Source of the DNA: Candidatus Nitrosopumilus sp.
GTDB taxonomy: Archaea > Thermoproteota > Nitrososphaeria > Nitrososphaerales > Nitrosopumilaceae
Direction: 5' to 3'
DNA length: 17,594 nucleotides
Assembly: GCA_013043295.1 (NCBI GenBank)
Contig: JABDOO010000007.1
Coordinates: 1 to 17,594, forward strand
Numbering within the stretch: position 1 is the stretch's first letter; every line of letters starts with the position of its first letter. Positions 6,417 through 14,591 of this stretch are shown here, piece by piece. The notes under the pieces were generated by a model that saw only the letters and a list, made by a program, of their open reading frames with translations, was not told the DNA's origin and did no database searches. The position numbers were made by a program, and so were the translations under genes.

Positions 6417-7235
6417 TTATTGACTACCTGTTTGAGCTGCTTTTAATTTTTCTCTTATTTTTGCGCCTACTCTAACGGCAATTTCTCCACATTGATTAAT
6501 CTCATCTTGTGAAAATCCATCACTGCCACCTTTTTGTAATGCGCAAATATTTCCATCAGAATCACTAGTAATAGTAACACGAGCATCCATACTTTCCCAT
6601 TCGTCACCATTTGGATCAACAATGATATGATTTCCAATTTTGCCCATGGTAACAGATACTGGGATTGTACTTATTGGTAAATCAGTTTCTTCACCTTCAG
6701 CAAGTGTTGGTTTTTCATCAACCCAATTCCATTTGGGAGTTTTAGATGTTAGTAATGCTGCTGTTGCTGCATAAGAGCATGCATCAAAGAGATTTCCATC
6801 ATAATCGACAACTACATTATCAGCAAATACTCCAATTACAGATTTATCTTTTTCAATAACTAATTGAGAAACATCAATCATGTGACTTTCTCTGATTCCC
6901 CTATCAACAACTCTTGCTAATTCAATTACAGGAGGTTGAGGAGGTCCAGTCTCTACAGTTGGATGAGATAATGGTAAAAGTTCAGCAGTACAAATGAAAA
7001 GACCCTTGTCACCAGTATCTGGGAATGGTCTATCAGGTTGGATTTTAACACCACAAATTACTTCGGTTTCACCAAGACGAACTCGGGCCGAACCATTAGC
7101 TTTAGGAATTGCATTAGTTTCAATAGAAATTTCACGTGATTCATCAAGTGCACGTCCATCAATACGTTTTCCTTGTTCTAATAGTTCAAGGATTTGTGAT
7201 TTTTTTAATTCATCAATAACAGAAGTGGATGTCAA
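6417..7235 (-). CDS. rrp42: Archaeal exosome subunit Rrp42
   Basis: Rrp42 forms the hexameric RNase PH ring with Rrp41. It is the non-catalytic partner but supplies RNA-binding arginines and shapes the phosphorolytic site. The 272-aa sequence has the RNase PH fold markers RIDGRALDESREI, GSARVRLGETEVICGVK and the family-specific DKGLFICTAELLPLSHPTVETGPPQ segment, followed by an internal half with VDYDGNLFDACSYAATAALL. The start is a TTG at 7235, two bases after the rrp41 stop. A GGAG sequence at 7243-7246 (minus strand) is 7 nt before it and settles the choice. It is co-transcribed with rrp41 and rrp4. Confidence 0.95.
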   Translation of the reverse strand: MTSTSVIDELKKSQILELLEQGKRIDGRALDESREISIETNAIPKANGSARVRLGETEVICGVKIQPDRPFPDTGDKGLFICTAELLPLSHPTVETGPPQPPVIELARVVDRGIRESHMIDVSQLVIEKDKSVIGVFADNVVVDYDGNLFDACSYAATAALLTSKTPKWNWVDEKPTLAEGEETDLPISTIPVSVTMGKIGNHIIVDPNGDEWESMDARVTITSDSDGNICALQKGGSDGFSQDEINQCGEIAVRVGAKIREKLKAAQTGSQ

Positions 7236-7237
7236 TT

Positions 7238-7971
<734 letters not shown>

Positions 7972-7972
<1 letters not shown>

Positions 7973-8655
7973 TATGATTCATCTTCCTTTATTTCTAACA
8001 TTTCTTTCACTTGATCAGTCAAATTAGCAACATGTGCCTTTTCATTAATCATTTCAATGGCTTTTTTAGCCTTTAATAATCCCTCGGGAGTTTCACAGGA
8101 AACCACTACCCAACCATTTTGTCCAATGGTAACTGCTGCGTTTGTAGCCATTTCAATCATCTGAATCATGCTACCCCTTTTTCCAATTAGGCGTGGTACT
8201 TTGCTTGGTGAAATTTTTACCAAGTCACCAGAATCAATCTTTCCTAAATCTCTATCAGAAATTGTAACCAATGGGTCTCGTGTTCTATCAAAATTGGCTA
8301 TTCTTGCTGCAACTAGATCACCAGATTTTAGTTTGGATGAGAGTTCATCAGCATGTGCAGAAAAATCTCGTCCAAATACATCTTGAGCAGGTAAAAATCC
8401 CACATAGCATGAATTGATATCTAATTCCCATGATAATGAAGTGTGAGAAATGACTTTACCAATTACAAGATCATTAATTTTAGGAATATATTTTCCAGTT
8501 AATGGGATAACTCTAACAGAGTCATCATAAATTTCAGAAATACCAATAGTGGTGGAAATTATCTTATCTCCTTCAAGCACTACATTCTGTTCAGGTCTAA
8601 AGGGTCCAGTTGTAACTAGATCACCAGGAATAACGTATTTTCGTCTATTATCCAT
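7972..8655 (-). CDS. rrp4: Archaeal exosome cap subunit Rrp4 (S1 + KH)
   Basis: Rrp4 sits on the Rrp41/Rrp42 ring and feeds RNA into it. This 227-aa protein has an N-terminal domain with VIPGDLV (8-14), an S1 domain (about 60-135, KINDLVIGKVISHTSLSWELDI region) and a KH domain (about 145-205) whose GxxG loop is GKRG (158-161). The C-terminus is acidic. ATG at 8655 overlaps the SBDS stop by one base (TAATG), with a GAGGT ribosome-binding sequence at 8665-8669, 9 nt away. Csl4 and DnaG, other cap partners, are not in this window. Confidence 0.95.
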
Positions 8656-9341
8656 TATTGAACTACCTCAACTGTGGCAGAGCCTTTGGTTATAGAACCC
8701 AATCTATCAATCACATTTGGCCTTGCTGCAGCGGGTATTTCAAGTATTGCTTTTAGAGAACCATTATTTTGCCATTCTTCTTTCTTTAGAGAACCGACTG
8801 ATTTCAAAACTGCATATGATTGAGATGCAAATTGTGCTGGAATTACAATTTCCAATTGAAGACTTTCAGATTTTAGTGCGATAATGGATCGAAGTTTCTC
8901 AACAATGTCTTTTACTTGCTCATCAACTGTTTTGTGAGGATCAATTGATACTCTTCCATCTTTCATAGCCTGCTCAATTCTAAGTGGAGGGTGTGGTAGG
9001 TGAGTTTTAGGATCAACGTATGTTTTAGCAATAAATGTCACTATCTGTTTTCGTTTCTCTTCAATCATTTTTCGTCTCTGATCAGTTGTGAGATTCAAAT
9101 CACCTTTCTTTAGAATAATTTCGGCAATTTCCATAGGGTCTTCAGTTTTGAAAGCATGTTGTAATTTTTCAGCAGTTGGCCTTGTTCCTTTACTAGCATC
9201 AGTATAGATTTCATCAGATACTAAGATTGAGGAGATGTCCTTTTTCTTGCCCAATCTATAATCAAGTGCCGGATCAGGCTTTACCATAATTTCAAATTTT
9301 TCCCCTTCAAAGGAAAATCTAACTAATGTGTAATCGACCAT
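8655..9341 (-). CDS. sbds: Ribosome maturation factor SBDS (Sdo1)
   Basis: This is the archaeal orthologue of the Shwachman-Bodian-Diamond protein, which in eukaryotes helps release the anti-association factor eIF6 from the large subunit. The 228-aa protein has the three-domain layout: the FYSH domain (about 1-90; YTLVRFSFEGEKFEIMVKP and a VSDEIYTDASKGTRP motif), a helical middle (about 95-160; LTTDQRRKMIEEKRKQIV) and a C-terminal ferredoxin-like fold (about 165-228; LEIVIPAQFASQSY, EWQNNGSLKAILEIPA). It is the first gene of the minus-strand exosome cluster. ATG at 9341 is about 29 nt from a TATA element and probably almost leaderless. Confidence 0.96.
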   Translation of the reverse strand: MVDYTLVRFSFEGEKFEIMVKPDPALDYRLGKKKDISSILVSDEIYTDASKGTRPTAEKLQHAFKTEDPMEIAEIILKKGDLNLTTDQRRKMIEEKRKQIVTFIAKTYVDPKTHLPHPPLRIEQAMKDGRVSIDPHKTVDEQVKDIVEKLRSIIALKSESLQLEIVIPAQFASQSYAVLKSVGSLKKEEWQNNGSLKAILEIPAAARPNVIDRLGSITKGSATVEVVQ

Positions 9342-9365
9342 TTCTAAAACACTTAGGGCAATTTG

Positions 9366-9374
9366 GTATTTATC
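9366..9374 (-). promoter_or_regulatory. TATA box of the SBDS-exosome operon
   Basis: The minus strand reads GATAAATAC, centred about 29 nt before the SBDS ATG at 9341. It overlaps the TATA element of the divergent rpo3 operon. Confidence 0.55.
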
Positions 9375-9379
9375 TATAC
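9371..9379 (+). promoter_or_regulatory. TATA box of the rpo3-ribosomal protein operon
   Basis: TATCTATAC is centred about 26-27 nt before the GTG at 9402, giving a leaderless or nearly leaderless transcript. It shares bases with the SBDS TATA box, so both directions draw on one AT-rich core. Confidence 0.5.
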
Positions 9380-9401
9380 GTAAAACCAGCTAGATTTTTA
9401 T

Positions 9402-10067
9402 GTGGACTTTGAAGATTTTCTTCAAGATTTGTCATCCTTAGAGGTAATTAGTAAAGATAATCAAAAAATTGCTTTAAAGCTAAAAGGCATCCCATTACAG
9501 TATGCAAATGCACTTAGACGCGTTTGTCTAAATGGAGTTCCAGTATTTGCCATAGACACAGTAGACATTATTGAGAACACATCAGTTTTGCCAGATGAAG
9601 GCCTAGCCCATAGATTAGGACTTATTCCATTAACCACTGATTTGTCTAGATTTAATGAACCATCAAAATGTGAGTGCCAAAGTGAAACAGGATGCTCAAA
9701 CTGTAAAGTAATGTTAGTATTAGATTCTGGAGATTCAGATGTTACACGAACTGTTCTTTCCAGTGAGTTATCTTCAGAAGATGATTCAATCAAACCGGTT
9801 TCAGAAAATATTCCAATAGTACAATTAGCTCCGGGACAAAAAATCAAGATTGAGTGCTATGCAAGATTAGGACGTGGAACAGAGCATTCAAAATGGAATT
9901 CTGCAAATATCTCAATGTTAACTGATACTGATAAAGAAGATGTCAAAGTACTAACAGTAGAATCAACAGGTGCACTAAATCCTGAGCAGATAATCATTTC
10001 AGGAGTGGATGAAGTAAGTAATAGAATTGGTCAGTTTAAAGAGATGATTGACCAAGTTGAAGTCTAA
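9402..10067 (+). CDS. rpo3: DNA-directed RNA polymerase subunit Rpo3 (RpoD)
   Basis: Rpo3 corresponds to bacterial alpha and eukaryotic Rpb3 and starts polymerase assembly with Rpo11. The 221-aa protein has the dimerisation signature around GIPLQYANALRRVCLNGVPV (29-48), then DEGLAHRLGLIPLT (65-78). A cysteine loop KCECQSETGCSNCKV places Cys90, Cys92, Cys98 and Cys101 in the insert domain. The CxCx5CxxC spacing resembles the zinc loop of Rpb3 more than the ferredoxin-like domain of Sulfolobus Rpo3. The start is GTG 9402, the only one consistent with the short promoter gap. It heads the operon with eL18, uL13 and uS9, the usual archaeal order. Confidence 0.95.
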   Translation: MDFEDFLQDLSSLEVISKDNQKIALKLKGIPLQYANALRRVCLNGVPVFAIDTVDIIENTSVLPDEGLAHRLGLIPLTTDLSRFNEPSKCECQSETGCSNCKVMLVLDSGDSDVTRTVLSSELSSEDDSIKPVSENIPIVQLAPGQKIKIECYARLGRGTEHSKWNSANISMLTDTDKEDVKVLTVESTGALNPEQIIISGVDEVSNRIGQFKEMIDQVEV

Positions 10068-10080
10068 TCTAAGCATAGAC

Positions 10081-10090
10081 ATTATATTTG
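10081..10090 (+). promoter_or_regulatory. TATA box upstream of eL18
   Basis: ATTATATTTG lies in the 45-bp gap between rpo3 and eL18, centred about 27 nt before the ATG at 10113. It suggests an internal promoter giving extra ribosomal-protein transcript, and supports 10113 over the internal ATG at 10137. Confidence 0.5.
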
Positions 10091-10112
10091 GGTTTCAAAC
10101 CGCATTATTCAC

Positions 10113-10460
10113 ATGACTAATCAAGTCGTTATACACATGGCCAAAGATCTAAAGAAGGCATCTGCCAAAAATGATGCTCCAATTTGGGCAAAATTAGCAG
10201 AATATGCATTAAAGCCATCAATAGCACGAAGAGATCTTAATTTGAATCGAATTGAACAGTTAACCAAAGAAAATGATGTTGTAGTTTTCCCAGGCAAAGT
10301 TCTTGGAACAGGCAATATTTCTCACAAAATCACATTATTTGCATTTTCAATTTCAAATTCTGCAGCTAACAAAATTATAGAAAAAGGCGGCAAATTAATC
10401 AGTCATTCAGACTTGATTGAGCAAAACCCAACCGGAAAAGGAGTAGTTCTTCTTGGCTAA
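10113..10460 (+). CDS. rpl18e: Large ribosomal subunit protein eL18 (L18e)
   Basis: The 115-aa sequence carries the eL18 pattern: IWAKLAEYALKPSIARRDLNLNRIEQLTKENDVVVFPGKVLGTG is continuous with the family core, followed by HKITLFAFSISNSAANKI and an N-terminally conserved basic stretch. ATG 10113 is preferred because of the TATA box 27 nt upstream. A second ATG at 10137 would drop eight residues. It is an uL15-like fold protein binding 23S rRNA. Its end overlaps the probable start of uL13 by 8 bp. Confidence 0.94.
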   Translation: MTNQVVIHMAKDLKKASAKNDAPIWAKLAEYALKPSIARRDLNLNRIEQLTKENDVVVFPGKVLGTGNISHKITLFAFSISNSAANKIIEKGGKLISHSDLIEQNPTGKGVVLLG

Positions 10461-10950
10461 TGGAAGAATCAACAAAAGCAGTCGAATGGCAAAACAGGAA
10501 ACTGTTGTTAGAACAGATAGACCAATAGTAGTAGATGCAACTGATCACATTGCAGGAAGATTGGCATCTAATGTGGCAAAATTACTTATCAAAGGAAACA
10601 GAGTTTCAGTTGTAAATTGTGAAAAAATTATGATGAGTGGAACAAGAAGTAATCAGATTAAAGAATATAGAGAATTTTTAGAGATTAACAGTATTATCAA
10701 CTACAAACACGGTCCAGTACACTACAGAAGACCAGATACTTTGATGGCAAAGATGATTCGACAAATGCTTCCATTTGATAGAAAGCCATCAGGTAAAGAA
10801 GCCCATCAAAGACTAAGAACATACATTGGATCTCCTAAAGAAATTAAATCTCTTGAAAAAATTCAATTTGAAAAAGCAAAAATCCGAAAAGCAGCATCAA
10901 ACTATACTGCACTAGGAGAATTATGTAGGGTTGTAGGGTGGACTGAATGA
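10453..10950 (+). CDS. rpl13: Large ribosomal subunit protein uL13
   Basis: Family motifs are VVDATDHIAGRLASNVAKLL, VNCEKIMMSG and HYRRPDTLMAKMIRQMLPFDRKPSG, giving a 165-aa protein if the TTG at 10453 is used. There are two candidate starts. The TTG has AGGAG at 10439-10443, 9 nt upstream, and overlaps the eL18 stop as coupled genes do. An ATG at 10486 (protein MAKQETVV..., 154 aa) has no clear ribosome-binding site. Both give an N-terminal extension before the DATDHIAG core, which is normally near the start. I favour 10453 slightly. The 3' end overlaps uS9 by 4 bp (ATGA). Confidence 0.92.
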   Translation: MANGRINKSSRMAKQETVVRTDRPIVVDATDHIAGRLASNVAKLLIKGNRVSVVNCEKIMMSGTRSNQIKEYREFLEINSIINYKHGPVHYRRPDTLMAKMIRQMLPFDRKPSGKEAHQRLRTYIGSPKEIKSLEKIQFEKAKIRKAASNYTALGELCRVVGWTE

Positions 10951-11396
10951 CAACTCCAAAAACTGAAATCTATTTTGCAACAAGAAAGACAGCTAGTGCA
11001 CATGTTTACATTACCAAAGGAAAAGGAAAAATTAGAATTAACAATGTACCAGTAGAAATGATTCCACAAGAAACTGCTCGTGAAGTCATTTTGGCACCAT
11101 TAGAAATTACAGGAGATTTAAGAGACAAAATCGACATCTCTGTAAGAGTAAGAGGTGGAGGTTTTATGGGTCAAGCCAGTGCAACAGCAACTGGGATTTC
11201 AAGAGCCCTAACAGGATGGACAAAATCTAAGAAAGAACCAAAAGATCACCCTTTCCCAAAATCTACTAGAGAAGATCTCAGAAAAAGAATCACTGATTTT
11301 GACAAGTACCTAGTCAGTGGAGATGCCAGAAGAAAGGAACCAAAGAAATTTGGCGGACCTGGTGCAAGAAGAAGAAAGCAGAAATCATACCGTTAG
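10947..11396 (+). CDS. rps9: Small ribosomal subunit protein uS9
   Basis: This 149-aa protein contains the uS9 core ATRKTASAHVYITKGKGKIRINN (11-33) and VRVRGGGFMGQASATATGISRAL. The C-terminal tail GARRRKQKSYR ends in the arginine that reaches the P-site tRNA. Its ATG overlaps the uL13 stop as ATGA. In many archaea rpoN (Rpo10) and rpoK (Rpo6) follow at once. Here the next gene, three bases on, is a sugar nucleotidyltransferase. Confidence 0.96.
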   Translation: MTTPKTEIYFATRKTASAHVYITKGKGKIRINNVPVEMIPQETAREVILAPLEITGDLRDKIDISVRVRGGGFMGQASATATGISRALTGWTKSKKEPKDHPFPKSTREDLRKRITDFDKYLVSGDARRKEPKKFGGPGARRRKQKSYR

Positions 11397-11399
11397 GCT

Positions 11400-12119
11400 G
11401 TGAAGGCTGTAATTCTTGCAGGCGGCAAGGGAACTAGAGGCAAGCCATATACAGATTATTTTCCTAAAGCAATGACACCAATCAAAGGAAAGCCATTGAT
11501 TGATTATGTTGTAAAATATCTAAAATCTTTTAGCTTTGTAGATGAAGTCATCATTGTTTCAGATTTTAATGGATTGGGAGGACAAATTAAAAATTATTTT
11601 GGTACTCAAAAAAATCTCACATTTGTTCAGGATTCACAAAGCGGAACCGGTGGAGACCTACTGCATCTAGCAGGTAAGCTAAAAACCGAATCTGAATTTG
11701 TGTTATGGTTTGTAGATAACTTGTGTGCGATAGATCTTAAAAAAATGAGAGAAACATTCAGGGCAAAAAAGAGTTCTGCATGCATAGCAACTAGAACAAA
11801 AAGAAAAGAAGAGACAGGATTTGCAACAGTAAAAAACGGAATCATTACAGAGTTTAAAGAAAAGCCAGTGATGAAATTGCAATTATCTGAATGTCTAGGA
11901 ATTTACATGCTAGGTAAAGACATCATTAAACAAATAAAGAAAAAGCAAAAACAAAAGGAGATTAATTTGTCATATGATATTTTACAGAAATTATCCAAAG
12001 AGGGGAAAATTAGTGCTTTTGATATTGGAAATAATGAATGGATAGATGCTGAATCACCAATGGTTCTAGAAAGAAATGAAAAAGCAGTGATGAAGATTAT
12101 AAAACAGATGGGATTTTAG
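11400..12119 (+). CDS. Sugar-phosphate nucleotidyltransferase (NTP_transferase family)
   Basis: The N-terminus AVILAGGKGTRGKPYTDYFPKAMTPIKGKPLIDYV is the nucleotide-binding signature (GGxGTR, then PKAMTPI with the sugar-phosphate-contacting lysine). WFVDNLCAID (103-112) stands where the metal-binding aspartate is normally found, and ETGFATV followed by EFKEKP fits the sugar site. At 239 aa it is a bare catalytic domain with no left-handed beta-helix, as in glucose-1-phosphate thymidylyl-, cytidylyl- or mannose-1-phosphate guanylyltransferases; the substrate cannot be read. GTG at 11400 is 3 bp after uS9, so it is read through from the ribosomal operon. Its last 23 bp overlap the convergent leuD gene. 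Confidence 0.88.
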   Translation: MKAVILAGGKGTRGKPYTDYFPKAMTPIKGKPLIDYVVKYLKSFSFVDEVIIVSDFNGLGGQIKNYFGTQKNLTFVQDSQSGTGGDLLHLAGKLKTESEFVLWFVDNLCAIDLKKMRETFRAKKSSACIATRTKRKEETGFATVKNGIITEFKEKPVMKLQLSECLGIYMLGKDIIKQIKKKQKQKEINLSYDILQKLSKEGKISAFDIGNNEWIDAESPMVLERNEKAVMKIIKQMGF

Positions 12120-12681
12120 ATTCTTTTTCATATTCAGAAATTTCTTTCTCATATTGAAAAGTTTGAGCAATATCATCTAATCCTTCTAAAAGAATTTTTT
12201 TCTTGTATGAATCAATATCAAAATGAATTTCTTCTGCAGATGTTTTGATAGTTTGATTTTCTAGGTCTACCTCAACTGTACCTGTTTCTTGTTGTAGTTT
12301 TTCTACTATTTTTTGGTCCAGTGTGATTGGTAAAATTCCATTCTTGAAGCAATTACTAAGAAAGATATCTGCAAATGAAGGGGCAATTATTACTGAAAAA
12401 CCATAGTCAAGTAGAGCCCAGACTGCATGTTCACGGCTAGAACCGCATCCAAAGTTGTCTCCAGCCACAAGAATTTGTGAATTCTCAAACTTTGGATTAT
12501 TTAGGACAAAGTCAGACTTTTTATTCTCATGTTCATCATATCTCCAGTTAAAAAACAAGAATTTTCCAAATCCAGATTTTTGAACCAATTTTAAAAATTG
12601 TTTTGGGACAATTTGATCAGTATCTACATTTACTTTATCAAGAGGAGTTACAATGCTAGAAATTTTTTTAAAAGATTCCAT
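12097..12681 (-). CDS. leuD: 3-isopropylmalate dehydratase small subunit (bacterial-type LeuD)
   Basis: LeuD pairs with LeuC to isomerise 2-isopropylmalate to 3-isopropylmalate in leucine synthesis. The 194-aa protein has the swivelling-domain signature GDNFGCGSSREHAVWALLDYG and the bacterial-type N-terminal loop VDTDQIVPKQFLKLVQKSGFG with FFNWRYDE, close to E. coli LeuD. The length also suits the bacterial type rather than the ~163-aa archaeal form found 2 kb upstream. It starts one base after leuC ends. The highly charged C-terminal tail (EKEISEYEKESKIPSVL) reaches into the convergent nucleotidyltransferase gene. Confidence 0.92.
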   Translation of the reverse strand: MESFKKISSIVTPLDKVNVDTDQIVPKQFLKLVQKSGFGKFLFFNWRYDEHENKKSDFVLNNPKFENSQILVAGDNFGCGSSREHAVWALLDYGFSVIIAPSFADIFLSNCFKNGILPITLDQKIVEKLQQETGTVEVDLENQTIKTSAEEIHFDIDSYKKKILLEGLDDIAQTFQYEKEISEYEKESKIPSVL

Positions 12682-12682
12682 A

Positions 12683-14098
12683 TCAACTCAAATCCATTTT
12701 TCTTACATCTACAAAATGACCATTAATTGCAGCAGCAGCAGCCATTACAGGACTAACAAGATGAGTTCGTCCGCCAGTTCCTTGTCTGCCTTCAAAGTTT
12801 CTATTGGATGTACTTGCACACCGCTCCCCAGGAGATAAAATATCAGGATTCATTCCAAGACACATGCTACATCCTGCTTCTCTCCATTCAAAATTTGCGT
12901 TAATGAAAATTTTATCCAATCCCATCTCTTCAGCTTGTTTTTTTACCATTTGAGAACCTGGTACAACCATTGCTTTAACGTGTGGGGAAATTTTTTGACC
13001 TTTGATTACTTTAGATGCTTCGATTAAATCTTCTAATCTTGCATTAGTACATGAACCAATAAACACTCTATCTATTTTAATATCTTCGATTGCTGTTCCA
13101 GATTCTAAATCCATATAGTCAAGTGCCTTTTCAGCTCCCTTCTTTTGATTAACATCGCCCTTGGAGAATTCATCAGGAGTAGGTATCGATTCAGTTACAT
13201 CGCATGTCATTCCAGGATTAGTTCCCCAGCTTACTTGAGGGGCAATATCATCAATGTGTAAAGTGAATTGTTTTTCAAAAGTTGCATCACTATCAGATTT
13301 TAGATTTTCTTTCCAAGAGTCAACTAGTGATTCATAATTTTTTGGAGTATACTCTCTATCTCTTAGATAATCAAATGTCTTCTCATCAGGTGCAATCAAA
13401 CCTGCTCTGGCTCCTGCCTCAATTGACATATTGCAAATAGTCATTCTTTGCTCCATAGAAAGATCAGAAATTCCCTCCCCACGATACTCAATTATTGTTC
13501 CTGTACCTCCTCCTGTGCCTATATTTTTGATAATTGATAGTACAATGTCTTTAGCAGTAACGGCATGAGGATTTTTTCGTTTTCCTTCTACTCTAATTTC
13601 AAATGGTTTTGGTTTTTCAAGCCACATCGTTTGGGATGCTAAGACATGTTCAACATCACTTGTTCCAATTCCTAATGCAAGTGCTCCAAAAGCACCATGA
13701 GTAGAGGTATGACTGTCACCGCAAACAATGGTACTGCCAGGTAGAGTGATTCCCAATTGAGGACCTATCACATGTACGATTCCCTGATTTGGACTGTTTA
13801 TTCCAAATAATTTAATTCCAAAATCTTTACAATTTTTTTCCAGTGTCTGAATTTGTACTGACGATGTTTGATCTAGAATTGGAAGGGAACGATCTGTTGT
13901 TGGAACATTATGATCCATTGTAGCAATGGTTAGATCTGGTCTTCGAACCTTTCTATTGTTCATACGCAATCCATCAAATGCTTGTGGAGATGTTACTTCG
14001 TGAACTAGATGTCTGTCAATATAGATTAGTGATGGACTGTTTTGTTTTTCAACAACAATATGTGAGTCCCAAATTTTTTCAAAAAGAGTTTTTCCCAT
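12683..14098 (-). CDS. leuC: 3-isopropylmalate dehydratase large subunit (bacterial-type LeuC)
   Basis: The large subunit carries the [4Fe-4S] cluster that binds substrate. At 471 aa from the ATG at 14098 it has the full bacterial LeuC length and signatures: VTSPQAFDGLR, the DHNVPT motif, CGDSHTSTHGAFGALALGIGTSDVEHV, and the cluster ligands Cys350 (FIGSCTNAR), Cys410 and Cys413 (GCSMCLGMNPD). FEGRQGTGGRTHLVSP is the substrate-binding loop near the end. An in-frame ATG at 14141-14143 would add 15 residues but overlaps the upstream gene, and LeuC proteins begin with TLFEKIW, so I use 14098, one base after that gene's stop. Confidence 0.94.
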   Translation of the reverse strand: MGKTLFEKIWDSHIVVEKQNSPSLIYIDRHLVHEVTSPQAFDGLRMNNRKVRRPDLTIATMDHNVPTTDRSLPILDQTSSVQIQTLEKNCKDFGIKLFGINSPNQGIVHVIGPQLGITLPGSTIVCGDSHTSTHGAFGALALGIGTSDVEHVLASQTMWLEKPKPFEIRVEGKRKNPHAVTAKDIVLSIIKNIGTGGGTGTIIEYRGEGISDLSMEQRMTICNMSIEAGARAGLIAPDEKTFDYLRDREYTPKNYESLVDSWKENLKSDSDATFEKQFTLHIDDIAPQVSWGTNPGMTCDVTESIPTPDEFSKGDVNQKKGAEKALDYMDLESGTAIEDIKIDRVFIGSCTNARLEDLIEASKVIKGQKISPHVKAMVVPGSQMVKKQAEEMGLDKIFINANFEWREAGCSMCLGMNPDILSPGERCASTSNRNFEGRQGTGGRTHLVSPVMAAAAAINGHFVDVRKMDLS

Positions 14099-14099
14099 T

Positions 14100-14591
14100 T
14101 TAATCCTGATCTGGTTTATACTTGAAGAGTCCACCAGCAGCAATTATTTTACCGATAATTTCTGAGAATGGTTTCATTTTGTATGTTTGATTTTTTGTGA
14201 TGTTTTGTATCTCATTTGTTGAAATATCTATGTCTAATTCATCACCATCTGAAATTCCATCATATGCATCCTGACCAATTTCAATAGGCAACAAAAATGC
14301 TCCATCTACTGAGTTTCGATAGAATATTCTTGCAAAGGATAATGCAAGAACAGCTTTAATTCCAGAATGAGATAATGCTATAGGGGCATGCTCACGAGAT
14401 GAACCAGAACCAAAATTTTTTCCTGATAAAATAAAATCACCTTCTTTTACTTTAGAATGAAAGTCAGGATCTAGTCCCTCCATAGCATGTGTAGCGAGTT
14501 CTGCATAATCATGTACTTTGAGATATTGACCTGGAATTATTACATCCGTGTCAATATTGTCTCTATCATATTTTATGACGTTACCTTTCAT
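14100..14591 (-). CDS. Small subunit of archaeal-type 3-isopropylmalate/homoaconitate hydro-lyase
   Basis: This 163-aa protein is the short archaeal-type small subunit with NIDTDVIIPGQYL, GKNFGSGSSREHAPIAL and SFARIFYRNSVDGAFLLPIE. The specificity loop reads YLKV (23-26). In methanogens YLRT marks homoaconitase and YLVY isopropylmalate isomerase, and a basic residue at the third place is thought to hold the extra carboxylate of homoaconitate. Lys here therefore leans to homoaconitase-like use, but it is not decisive. ATG at 14591 overlaps the large-subunit stop by 4 bp (ATGA) and has GAGGG 7 nt upstream. It forms one enzyme with the next gene and is clearly a separate lineage from the LeuD at 12097. 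Confidence 0.88.
   Translation of the reverse strand: MKGNVIKYDRDNIDTDVIIPGQYLKVHDYAELATHAMEGLDPDFHSKVKEGDFILSGKNFGSGSSREHAPIALSHSGIKAVLALSFARIFYRNSVDGAFLLPIEIGQDAYDGISDGDELDIDISTNEIQNITKNQTYKMKPFSEIIGKIIAAGGLFKYKPDQD

Noticed and set aside
9461..9847. 128-residue frame antisense to rpo3
   Set aside because: It is a shadow of a strongly identified gene, with no promoter, ribosome-binding site or recognisable domain.
14099..14143. Longer LeuC from an ATG at 14143
   Set aside because: It overlaps the small subunit gene by over 40 bp, and the family begins with KTLFEKIW, which follows the ATG at 14098.
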